Assembly: GCA_034933305.1 (NCBI GenBank)
Contig: JAYFNU010000006.1
Coordinates: 104,015 to 168,014 of the forward strand
DNA: 64,000 bases
Source of the DNA: JAYFNU01 sp034933305
GTDB lineage: Bacteria > Bacillota > Clostridia > Oscillospirales > Ruminococcaceae
Reading direction: 5' to 3'
Part shown: piece by piece, positions 56,890 through 64,000 of the stretch
Layout of the letters: the number at the start of each line of letters is the position of its first letter
Position numbering within the stretch: position 1 is the stretch's first letter
Program-made: the position numbers and the translations under genes
The notes under the pieces: model-generated
The model's database searches: none
What the model was told of the DNA's origin: nothing
Seen by the model: only the letters and a program-made list of their open reading frames with translations

Positions 56890-58097
56890 ACGTCCGCCCC
56901 CTGTGCTACGTCGCTGTATATCATGGCCTTTGCCTTGATCTTTGCGTCGGCGCCGATCTTCACGCCGCTGCCCAGCACGGTCACGCCCCAGCGGCCGATG
57001 TCGTCGATGAGTTCGGGCCGCTCGCCGACGACCGCGCCGGGCCCGACGACGGTGTTTTCCGCGACGATGGCGTACTGGACGACCGCGCCCTCCCCGATGA
57101 CGGAGCCCGGCATGACGATGCTGTCGCGCACGACGGCGTTCCTGCAGATGTGGACGCCCTCGAACAGCACGGAGAAGTCGACCTTGCCCTCGATGAAACA
57201 GCCCTCGGTCACGATGGAATTCTGGATCTCCGCGCTGGACGCGACGTAGTGCGGCGGCTTGCAGGGGTTCCGGCTGTAGATCTTGAAGTTGTTCTCCCAC
57301 AGATCGAACGGGACGTTCGGGTTGATGAGATCCATGTTGGAATCCCACAGGCTGTCGATGGTGCCGACGTCCTTCCAGTAGCCGTCGAAGCGGTAGGTGA
57401 ACATCCGCTCGCCGCCCGCGAGCATGGCGGGGATGACGTCCTTGCCGAAGTCGTGGGTGCTCGCCGCGTCGGCCGCGTCCTTTTCGAGATATTCGCGCAG
57501 CTTGCTCCAGGTAAAAACGTAGATGCCCATCGAAGCGAGGTTGCTCTTCGGATGCTTCGGCTTCTCCTCGAATTCGTAGACCGACCCGTCCTCGCGCGCG
57601 TTCATGATGCCGAAGCGGGACGCCTCGTCCATGGGCACCTCGAGCACCGAGATGGTGCAGGCCGCGTCGTGCGCGCGGTGCTCGGCGATGAGCTTGGAAT
57701 AGTCCATTTTATAGATGTGGTCGCCCGACAGGACGAGCACGTACTCGGGCGCGTAGCGCTCGATGAAATTCATGTTCTGATAGATGGCGTTGGCGGTGCC
57801 GAGATACCAGTCGCTGCCGCTCGCCTTCTGGTAGGGCGGCAGCACATGGACGCCGCCGCCCATGCGGTCGAGGTCCCAGGGGCGGCCGTCGCCGATGTAG
57901 TCGTTGAGCTCGAGCGGCTGGTACTGCGTGAGCACGCCGACCGTGTCGATCCCCGAGTTGATGCAGTTTGACAGCGGAAAGTCGATGATGCGGTATTTGC
58001 CGCCGTAGGGCACGGCGGGCTTCGCGACCTTGGCGGTGAGCGCGTACAGGCGGCTGCCCTGGCCGCCGGCGAGGATCATGGCGACACACTGTTTCAT
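56886..58097 (-). CDS. glgC: Glucose-1-phosphate adenylyltransferase GlgC
   Basis: A 403-residue enzyme making ADP-glucose from ATP and glucose-1-phosphate, the controlling step of glycogen synthesis. The N-terminal AMILAGGQGSRLYALTAKVAKPAVPYGGKYRIIDF is intact, as are LSGDHIYKMDYSKL, EFEEKPKHPK and the beta-helix C-terminus. The ATG overlaps the glgB stop by four bases. With glgD it forms the pyrophosphorylase complex. Confidence 0.96.
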   Translation of the reverse strand: MKQCVAMILAGGQGSRLYALTAKVAKPAVPYGGKYRIIDFPLSNCINSGIDTVGVLTQYQPLELNDYIGDGRPWDLDRMGGGVHVLPPYQKASGSDWYLGTANAIYQNMNFIERYAPEYVLVLSGDHIYKMDYSKLIAEHRAHDAACTISVLEVPMDEASRFGIMNAREDGSVYEFEEKPKHPKSNLASMGIYVFTWSKLREYLEKDAADAASTHDFGKDVIPAMLAGGERMFTYRFDGYWKDVGTIDSLWDSNMDLINPNVPFDLWENNFKIYSRNPCKPPHYVASSAEIQNSIVTEGCFIEGKVDFSVLFEGVHICRNAVVRDSIVMPGSVIGEGAVVQYAIVAENTVVGPGAVVGERPELIDDIGRWGVTVLGSGVKIGADAKIKAKAMIYSDVAQGADV

Positions 58098-59998
58098 TGG
58101 GTAAGCTCCTTCTGTCTCTTCTTTTCGGGGACCCTGAGGTAAAGCACGCTCAGCGGCGGCAGCGTCAGCTCGAGGGAGTCGCCGAAGCCGTGGCTCGGCG
58201 TCGGCTCGCTCACGGCGCGCGCGGGGCCGCCCCCGCCGCCGGCGAAGGCCGCCGCGGACGTGTCGAGGATCGTCTCATAGACGCCCGGGCGCGGCGCGCC
58301 GATGCGGTAGCGCGTGCGCTCGACGGGGGAGAAGTTGCACACGACGACGACGCCGTCCCCCCGCTTGTCGCTGCGCACGAAGGAAATGACGTTCTGCGCT
58401 TTGTCGTCGGCGCCGATCCAGCGGAAGCCGTCCCAGCTGTCCTCGATCTCGTACAGCGCGGGCGTCGCGAGGTACAGGCGGTTGAGCGTGCGCACGAACG
58501 AACGGAAGCGCCGGTGCATGTCGTAGTCGAGCAGCAGCCAGTCAAGCTGCTGCGCGTAGTTCCATTCGATGAACTGCGCGAACTCCTGTCCCATGAACAT
58601 ATGCTTTTTGCCGGGGTGCGCATACATGTAGGCGAAGAACATCCGCAGGCCCGCGAATTTCTCCTCGTAGCTGCCCGGCATCTTGTTGATGAGCGAGCAT
58701 TTGCCGTGCACGACCTCGTCGTGCGAGATGGGCAGGATAAAATTCTCCGAAAAGGCGTAGAACATGGAGAAGGTGATCTTGTCGTGGTTGTCCTTGCGGA
58801 AGAACGGGTTGAGCGAAAAGTAGGTCAGCACGTCGTTCATCCAGCCCATGTTCCATTTGAAGTTGAAGCCGAGCCCGCCCTGTTCGGCGGGCCTTGTGAC
58901 GAGCGGCCACGCCGTCGATTCCTCCGCGATCATGAGCGCCGACGGGAACCGCTCGAAGACGGCGCGGTTGAGCTTCTGCAGGAAGGCGACGGCCTCGAGA
59001 TTTTCCCGGCCGCCCTTGCTGTTGGGCCGCCACTCGCCGGCCTTGCGCCCGTAATCGAGGTAGAGCATCGACGCGACGGCGTCGACGCGCAGCCCGTCGA
59101 TGTGGTACTGCGACAGCCAGAACAGCGCGTTGCTCACGAGGAAGCTCTGCACCTCGGGCCGGCCGTAGTCGAACACGCGCGTTCCCCATTCCTTGTGCTC
59201 CATGCGCAGCGGATCCTGGCTCTCGTAGCAGTATCCGCCGTCGTACTCGCACAGCCCGAAGGCGTCCTTCGGGAAATGCGCCGGCACCCAGTCGAGGATG
59301 ACGCCGAGGCCCGCCTTGTGCAGCGTGTCGACGAGGTACATGAAATCGTGCGGCGTGCCGTAGCGCGACGTCGGCGCGTAGTAGCCGGTGACCTGGTATC
59401 CCCACGAGCCGTCGAAGGGGTACTCCATGACGGGCATGAGCTCGACATGGGTGTAGCCCATGTCCGCGGCGTAGGCGGCGAGATTGTCGGCGAGCTCCCT
59501 GTAGTTGAGGAAGGTGCCGTCGCCGTTGCGGCGCCAGGAGCCGGCGTGGACCTCATAGATGTTCACCGGGCGGTCGTAGACCGCGCCACGCGCCGCCATG
59601 TAGCCGGCGTCCGACCATGCGAATCCCCCGAGCTCGTACAGCTTGGAGGCGTCGGCGGGGCGGGTCTCGCAGTGGAACGCATAGGGGTCGGCCTTGTAGA
59701 GCAGCCGGCCGTCGGCCGACGTCACGACGAATTTGTAGGCGTCGTACTGCCGCGCGCCGGCGACGAAGCCCTCGTACAGGCCCCCGTCGGAAACGCGCTC
59801 CATCGCGCAGTCCGCGTCCCAGCCGTTGAAATCGCCCGCCACGGCGACGCCGCGCGCGTTGGGCGCCCAGACGCGGAACACCGCGCCGTCCACGCCGTCC
59901 CGCTGCCCGAAATGCGCCCCGAGGAAGCTGTAGCTCTCGAAATTCGTTCCCTGGTGGAAAAGATAGGCCGGAACATCCCCGCTTTTCGTCTGCTTCAA
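58094..59998 (-). CDS. glgB: 1,4-alpha-glucan branching enzyme GlgB
   Basis: A 634-residue GH13 enzyme that makes alpha-1,6 branches. An N-terminal CBM48 module (FRVWAPNARGVAVAGDFNGWD) precedes the barrel with the catalytic motifs DGLRVDAVASMLYLDYGR (nucleophile Asp), IAEESTAWP (acid/base Glu) and LPISHDEVVHGK (third Asp). A beta-sandwich ends the protein. The start is TTG at 59998, with TTAGGAG about 9 bp upstream. First gene of the operon glgB-glgC-glgD-glgA. Confidence 0.95.
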   Translation of the reverse strand: MKQTKSGDVPAYLFHQGTNFESYSFLGAHFGQRDGVDGAVFRVWAPNARGVAVAGDFNGWDADCAMERVSDGGLYEGFVAGARQYDAYKFVVTSADGRLLYKADPYAFHCETRPADASKLYELGGFAWSDAGYMAARGAVYDRPVNIYEVHAGSWRRNGDGTFLNYRELADNLAAYAADMGYTHVELMPVMEYPFDGSWGYQVTGYYAPTSRYGTPHDFMYLVDTLHKAGLGVILDWVPAHFPKDAFGLCEYDGGYCYESQDPLRMEHKEWGTRVFDYGRPEVQSFLVSNALFWLSQYHIDGLRVDAVASMLYLDYGRKAGEWRPNSKGGRENLEAVAFLQKLNRAVFERFPSALMIAEESTAWPLVTRPAEQGGLGFNFKWNMGWMNDVLTYFSLNPFFRKDNHDKITFSMFYAFSENFILPISHDEVVHGKCSLINKMPGSYEEKFAGLRMFFAYMYAHPGKKHMFMGQEFAQFIEWNYAQQLDWLLLDYDMHRRFRSFVRTLNRLYLATPALYEIEDSWDGFRWIGADDKAQNVISFVRSDKRGDGVVVVCNFSPVERTRYRIGAPRPGVYETILDTSAAAFAGGGGGPARAVSEPTPSHGFGDSLELTLPPLSVLYLRVPEKKRQKELTQ

Positions 59999-60043
59999 AG
60001 CCCTACTCCTAACTGTGTTCCGATTCGGTTTTTCTCTCTATTT

Positions 60044-60072
60044 ATCATAGCAACAAACACCGCATATTTCAA
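60044..60072 (-). promoter_or_regulatory. Promoter of the glgBCDA operon
   Basis: On the - strand TTGAAA (plus 60067-60072), a 17-bp spacer and TATGAT (plus 60044-60049), 46 bp before the glgB start codon. Confidence 0.7.
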
Positions 60073-60169
60073 GACAAAACTATCCATAATGGACAACCAT
60101 GCTCTGCACGAAAAAAGAAAAATAGTGCAATATGACGTAAAAAAACCGAAAAACCATCAAAAATAAACA

Positions 60170-60204
60170 AAAAAAGCGCCCTTCGAGGCCGAAGGGCGCT
60201 TTTT
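60170..60204. terminator. Bidirectional terminator after the small membrane gene
   Basis: AAAAAAGCGCCCTTCG / CGAAGGGCGCTTTTT, loop AGGC. It ends the - strand small gene; A-rich sequence on its other side precedes the glgB promoter. Confidence 0.85.
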
Positions 60205-60209
60205 CGGGG

Positions 60210-60371
60210 TCAAAAACCTTTCATGCAGTTGCCCAGCGCGAGGAGCGCGCCGCCGACAAAGGTGATCCAGAAGCCGATCGCGGCCTGGCCCGCGATGGTC
60301 AGCACGAGGCCGACGACGAGCAGCGCGACGCTGATGAAGAAAGTGACTTTCTTCGGAGGTGTGAGTTTCAT
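60210..60371 (-). CDS. Small two-segment membrane protein
   Basis: A 53-residue protein: MKLTPPKKVTFF, then two hydrophobic segments (ISVALLVVGLVLTIAGQAA and IGFWITFVGGALLALGN) and a short tail. The ATG at 60371 follows AAAGGAG at good spacing, and a perfect terminator follows the stop, so it is probably a real gene despite its size. Function is unknown; such small membrane proteins often act as stress or transporter accessory subunits. Confidence 0.7.
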   Translation of the reverse strand: MKLTPPKKVTFFISVALLVVGLVLTIAGQAAIGFWITFVGGALLALGNCMKGF

Positions 60372-60485
60372 GAAGCATACTCCTTTCCTTTGGCATTCCT
60401 TTATGCTACTATAATAGCGAACTTGTAATGAATTTGCAATGATTTTGCCCATCGGGGCGAAATTGGGCAAAAACGGGGGCTGCAC

Positions 60486-61070
60486 ATGCCGCAGAGGATC
60501 GGGCGGGAATTTTTCGAGCGCGGAGCGCTGACGGTGGCGCGGGCGCTGCTCGGGCAGACGCTCGTGCGGGTGACGGCGCAGGGCGAGACGCGCGGCGTCA
60601 TCGTCGAGACGGAGGCGTATCTCGGCGAGCTCGACGACGCGGCGCACACCTATCGGGGCCCGAGCGAGCGCACGCGCGTCGCCTACGGCGACAGCGGCTG
60701 CGCATACGTCTATCTCGTCTACGGGCTGCACTGCTGCCTCAATATCACGGCGGGGGCGCCGGGCGTGCCGGAGATGGTGCTGCTGCGGGCGCTCGAGCCG
60801 GTCGGGGGGCTGCCGCTGATGGCGCAGCGCCGCGGCGCGCAGGAGGCGCGGCTGCTGTGCGCGGGGCCCGGCCGCCTGTGCCGGGCGATGGCGGTCGACC
60901 GCTCGCTGTACGGCGAGGACCTCTGCGAGAGCGGGCAGCTGTTCGTCGAATACGGCGCGCCGCCGCCGCACATCGCCGCGACGCCCCGCATCGGCGTCGA
61001 TTACGCCGAAAAATGCCGGGGCGAGCCGTGGCGCTTCATCGACACGGACAGCCGCTTTTTGTCGCGCTGA
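60486..61070 (+). CDS. 3-methyladenine DNA glycosylase (AAG/MPG family)
   Basis: A 194-residue base-excision repair enzyme that removes alkylated purines. Family signatures are ALLGQTLVRV, the catalytic region GVIVETEAYLGELDDAAHTYRGPSERT with the active Glu, the AYVYLVYGLHCCLNI strand and GPGRLCRAMAVDRSLYG. Length is typical of bacterial members. The ATG at 60486 has no strong ribosome site. Confidence 0.93.
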   Translation: MPQRIGREFFERGALTVARALLGQTLVRVTAQGETRGVIVETEAYLGELDDAAHTYRGPSERTRVAYGDSGCAYVYLVYGLHCCLNITAGAPGVPEMVLLRALEPVGGLPLMAQRRGAQEARLLCAGPGRLCRAMAVDRSLYGEDLCESGQLFVEYGAPPPHIAATPRIGVDYAEKCRGEPWRFIDTDSRFLSR

Positions 61071-61203
61071 GGTGAAAACAGGCGGGCGCCGGCCGCGCCG
61101 GCGCGGGATATGTCTTTTATTTTTGCGAAAAACATGCTACATTGAAGTCCGGGGTACGGAAAAAAAGAGAGAAACAGGGAAAACAGAGAGGAGAGATAAT
61201 CTT

Positions 61204-62082
61204 ATGGCGGAAGAATACAAGCGCAGGCACGGGGATCGCCGCGACGGCCGCTGGCTGAGCGATCTCGACGCGCTGCACACTTTCATGCCCTATTTATATG
61301 TGAACAGGGCGGACAACGAGGCGTTCATCAGCGAGACGATCGACCTGACCAACCTCAACGCCTATCTCGAGAAGAAAAACGCGGGGCTCACCGAGCACAA
61401 GTACACGCTGTTCCACGTCATCCTCGCGGCGATGGTGAAGACGGTCACGCTGCGCCCCAAGATGAACCGTTTCATCCAGGGCATGCGCATCTACCAGCGC
61501 CACGACCTGACGGCGGGCTTCGTCGTCAAGAAGGAATTCGCGGACGAGGGCTCCGAGGCGCTCGCGTACATCAAGTTCGGCCCCGAGTCGACCATCGACA
61601 GCGTCCACGAGCGCATCGTCGAGGAGATCACGACCTGCCGCGGCGGCGGGCTCGACAACTCGACGGCCGGCATGGACATGCTGTGCAAGCTGCCGCGCTC
61701 CATCCTGCGGCTGGTCATGTGGATCCTGCGGCGGCTCGACTTTTACGGCCGCGTGCCCTATTCGCTCGTCAAATCCGACCCGAACTATTCGACGGTCTTT
61801 CTGACGAACCTCGGCTCCATCGGGCTCAAGGCCGGCTATCACCATCTGTCGAACTGGGGCACGACGTCGGTCTTCGTCATCATCGGCAAGACGCACCTTG
61901 CGCCGCAGTACGACGAGAGGGGCGCCGTGACGATGCGCGAGGTCGTCGACATCGGCCTGACGCTCGACGAGCGCATCGCCGACGGCTACTATTATTCCAA
62001 AACGGTCCGCCTGCTCAAGCATCTGCTGCAGAACCCCGAGCTGCTCGAGCGGCCGGCGTCGGAGGAAGTGGACTATGAGTGA
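61204..62082 (+). CDS. 2-oxoacid dehydrogenase E2-like acyltransferase domain protein lacking catalytic His
   Basis: A 292-residue protein with the chloramphenicol-acetyltransferase/E2 catalytic fold (YTLFHVILAAMVKTVTLRPKMNRFIQG, VPYSLVKSDPNYSTVFLTNLGSIGL, VDIGLTLDERIADGYYY) but no lipoyl or peripheral-subunit-binding domain. The hallmark HRxxDG reads DERIADG: the catalytic histidine is replaced by Glu near residue 254. It overlaps the acyl-CoA ligase gene by eight bases, so the two work together. Possibly an acyl carrier or a non-canonical acyltransferase; function is uncertain. The ATG at 61204 follows AGAGGAGAG. Confidence 0.8.
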   Translation: MAEEYKRRHGDRRDGRWLSDLDALHTFMPYLYVNRADNEAFISETIDLTNLNAYLEKKNAGLTEHKYTLFHVILAAMVKTVTLRPKMNRFIQGMRIYQRHDLTAGFVVKKEFADEGSEALAYIKFGPESTIDSVHERIVEEITTCRGGGLDNSTAGMDMLCKLPRSILRLVMWILRRLDFYGRVPYSLVKSDPNYSTVFLTNLGSIGLKAGYHHLSNWGTTSVFVIIGKTHLAPQYDERGAVTMREVVDIGLTLDERIADGYYYSKTVRLLKHLLQNPELLERPASEEVDYE

Positions 62083-63868
62083 GACCGTGACGGGGAAGAA
62101 GATCGAGACGGCTTGCGCCGCCCCCATCCTCAAACCGCTGCGCGCGCAGAAAGCGGAAGTCCGCGCGCCGTGGCTGGGCAGCATCGGCGACCTGCCGGCG
62201 TCCCTGCAGTACAGGGAGGATTCGATGGTCGGCGCGGTCGAGGCGATCGCCCGGAAATACCCCAACTACGTGGCCTTCGATTTCATGGGCCGCTCGACGA
62301 CCTACAAAAAGCTCGTTCAGGACATCGAGCTGTGCGCGCGCTCGCTCAGGGCCATCGGCATCCGCGCCGACGACCGGGTCACGATCTGCATGCCCAACTG
62401 CCCGCAGGCCGTGGTCATGTTCTACGCGGTCAACATGGTGGGCGCGGTCTGCAACATGGTGCACCCGCTTTCGAGCGAGAACGAGCTCGCGTTCTATGTG
62501 AAAAAGTCGCACAGCATCGCCGTCATCACGCTCGACCAGTTCTACAACAAATTCGAGGCGATCCGCCAGAGCATCGACGTCTCGAACATCATCATTGCGC
62601 GCATCCGCGACGAGCTGTCGCGCCCCGTCAAGGTCGGCTACATGCTCACCGAAGGCCGCAAGATCAAAAAGATCCCGAAGGACGCGCCCGTCATCCAGTG
62701 GGACCGCTTCCTGTCGCTCGGGCGCGCCTATCACTGGAAATACCGCGCCGACAAGGCGGCGAACGACCCGGCCGTCATCCTGTACAGCGGCGGCACGACG
62801 GGCACGACGAAGGGCATCCTGCTGTCGAATCTCAACTTCAACGCCCTCGCCGCGCAGATCGTCGCCGTCAATCCGATGTTCCGCGCCGGCGACCGCATGC
62901 TGTCGGTCATGCCCATTTTCCACGGCTTCGGCCTCGGCGTGACGATCCATTCGATGCTCGCGAACGGCGGGCGCTGCGTGCTCGTGCCGCGCTTTACGGC
63001 GGAGAGCTATGCGAAGCTGCTCGTCAAGTACAAATGCAATTTCATCGCCGGCGTGCCGACGCTCTACGAGGCGCTGCTGCGGCTGGACTCGATGGAGAAG
63101 GCGGACCTGTCCTTCCTCAAGGGCGTCTTCAGCGGCGGCGATTCGCTGTCCGTCGAGCTCAAAAAGAAATTCGATAAATTCCTCTACGCGCACAACGCGA
63201 CGATCCAGATCCGCGAGGGCTACGGCACGACGGAGTGCGTCACGGCGAGCTGCCTGACGCCGCCGACCACCTTCCGCGAGGGCAGCATCGGCCTGCCGTT
63301 CCCCGACACGTTCTACAAGATCGTCAAACCGGGGACGCAGCGGGAGGTGCCCTACGGCAAGGAAGGGGAGATCTGCCTGTCGGGCCCGACGGTCATGATG
63401 GGGTACGTCGACAACCCGGAGGAGACCGCCGCGACGCTGCAGACGCACCCCGACGGGCGCGTCTGGGTGCACACGGGCGACCTCGGCATAATGGACGCGG
63501 ACGGCTTCATCTACTTCCGCCAGCGCATCAAGCGCATGATCGTCACGAGCGGCTACAACGTCTATCCGTCCCAGCTCGAGAACATCCTCGACGCGCACGA
63601 GCTCGTGCAGATGAGCTGCGTCATCGGCATCCCCGACGACTACAAGATGCAGAAGGTCAAGGCCTTCGTCATGCTGCGGCCGGGCGTCGCCCCCTCGCAG
63701 GAGAACAGGGACATCCTGCTCGCCTACTGCAGCAAGAACATCGCGAAGTACGCGATGCCGTGCGACATCGAATTCCGGGAGCAGCTGCCCAAGACGCTCG
63801 TCGGCAAGGTCGATTACCGCAAGCTCGAAGAGGAAGAACTGAAAAAAACGCAGACGGCCGCGCAGTAA
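62075..63868 (+). CDS. AMP-dependent acyl-CoA synthetase/ligase
   Basis: A 597-residue ANL-superfamily enzyme that activates a carboxylic acid as acyl-AMP and then thioesterifies it. The P-loop-like YSGGTTGTTKGILLSNLNFN, A5-type REGYGTTECV, the HTGDLGIMDADGFIYFRQRIKRMI hinge region, and the A10 lysine in PKTLVGKVDYRKLEE are intact. A long or medium-chain fatty acid is the likely substrate; the sequence does not settle it. It overlaps the E2-like gene by eight bases. Confidence 0.9.
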   Translation: MSETVTGKKIETACAAPILKPLRAQKAEVRAPWLGSIGDLPASLQYREDSMVGAVEAIARKYPNYVAFDFMGRSTTYKKLVQDIELCARSLRAIGIRADDRVTICMPNCPQAVVMFYAVNMVGAVCNMVHPLSSENELAFYVKKSHSIAVITLDQFYNKFEAIRQSIDVSNIIIARIRDELSRPVKVGYMLTEGRKIKKIPKDAPVIQWDRFLSLGRAYHWKYRADKAANDPAVILYSGGTTGTTKGILLSNLNFNALAAQIVAVNPMFRAGDRMLSVMPIFHGFGLGVTIHSMLANGGRCVLVPRFTAESYAKLLVKYKCNFIAGVPTLYEALLRLDSMEKADLSFLKGVFSGGDSLSVELKKKFDKFLYAHNATIQIREGYGTTECVTASCLTPPTTFREGSIGLPFPDTFYKIVKPGTQREVPYGKEGEICLSGPTVMMGYVDNPEETAATLQTHPDGRVWVHTGDLGIMDADGFIYFRQRIKRMIVTSGYNVYPSQLENILDAHELVQMSCVIGIPDDYKMQKVKAFVMLRPGVAPSQENRDILLAYCSKNIAKYAMPCDIEFREQLPKTLVGKVDYRKLEEEELKKTQTAAQ

Positions 63869-63886
63869 ACGCGGGTCTGCCATGGC

Positions 63887-63923
63887 GCTCCGGCCGCGCG
63901 CAGCGCGCGGCCGGAGCGTTTGT
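63887..63923 (+). terminator. Intrinsic terminator after the acyl-CoA ligase gene
   Basis: GCTCCGGCCGCGCG/CGCGCGGCCGGAGC stem with loop CAG, then GTTTGTT. It follows the stop by 18 bp. Confidence 0.8.
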
Positions 63924-63939
63924 TCCCCGTCCGCTTCTA

Positions 63940-63968
63940 TTGTCACCGCGCGGCGCGCAGATTACAAT
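63940..63968 (+). promoter_or_regulatory. Promoter for a gene beyond the right edge
   Basis: TTGTCA at 63940-63945, a 17-bp spacer and TACAAT at 63963-63968, reading towards the window edge. Confidence 0.5.
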
Positions 63969-64000
63969 GCAGGATTCCGCGGCGGGAAGGCCGCTTTGCC

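Noticed and set aside
1..64000. tRNA, rRNA, CRISPR array, transposase or prophage genes
   Set aside because: Looked for cloverleaf ends, rRNA-like stretches, spaced repeats and recombinase motifs on both strands by eye and saw none.

Overview
The window is about 64 kb of a GC-rich, densely packed, low-redundancy genome that looks like a Clostridia (Bacillota) chromosome, most probably a gut Oscillospirales/Oscillospiraceae relative. This is inferred from gene content: a DUF4830 protein, a DUF1292 protein, a GlgC/GlgD pair, a CdaR-FtsE-FtsX-M23-S41 envelope cluster, an ECF-type vitamin transporter, an M-box riboswitch in front of mgtE, and Gram-positive style promoters, ribosome sites and intrinsic terminators. 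Several genes start with TTG or GTG behind good ribosome sites. No rRNA, tRNA, CRISPR array or transposase was seen.

Layout, left end. murC (cut by the window edge, - strand) is followed on + by ilvE, an RluA-type pseudouridine synthase, a LysM/G5/M23 cell-wall hydrolase, murA, a WalJ-like metallo-hydrolase, rlmH and a DUF4830 membrane protein. Then come a nitroreductase (-), a DUF1292 protein, a probable 6S RNA, tcdA, and the M-box/mgtE unit. A - strand operon comEB(dCMP deaminase)-coaX-ECF S component-HAD follows, then cdd-rsmA and the tightly overlapping phosphate operon pstS-pstC-pstA-pstB-phoU-pyridoxamine kinase. pstS is circularly permuted.

Middle. There is an XRE membrane regulator, a Crp/Fnr regulator facing an orphan nitrate/taurine-type ABC importer (no ATPase beside it), a PAP2 phosphatase, a cyclase-family protein, ruvX, two polytopic GT-C-like membrane proteins, and a signalling block: a TetR regulator with two very large hybrid histidine kinases, then a SHOCT protein, a lipoprotein and a 12-TM MFS-like protein fused to a LuxR DNA-binding domain.

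The most interesting region is 42.67-45.78 kb. A block with visibly higher A+T carrying LysR, a prolyl-tRNA editing protein and ProB sits exactly at the 3' end of lysS. It is bounded by an identical 17-bp direct repeat that is part of the lysS reading frame. Joining the two copies restores a lysS with a different in-frame C-terminus and brings lysS back next to a terminator now stranded about 3 kb away. This is the signature of site-specific integration of a small genomic island. No integrase lies inside it.

Right end. greA, YitT, an S41 protease, a coiled-coil M23 protein, ftsX, ftsE and a CdaR-like regulator are followed by the glycogen operon glgB-glgC-glgD-glgA (all -). Then come a tiny two-TM protein, a 3-methyladenine DNA glycosylase, and an overlapping pair consisting of an E2-like acyltransferase lacking its catalytic His and an acyl-CoA ligase.
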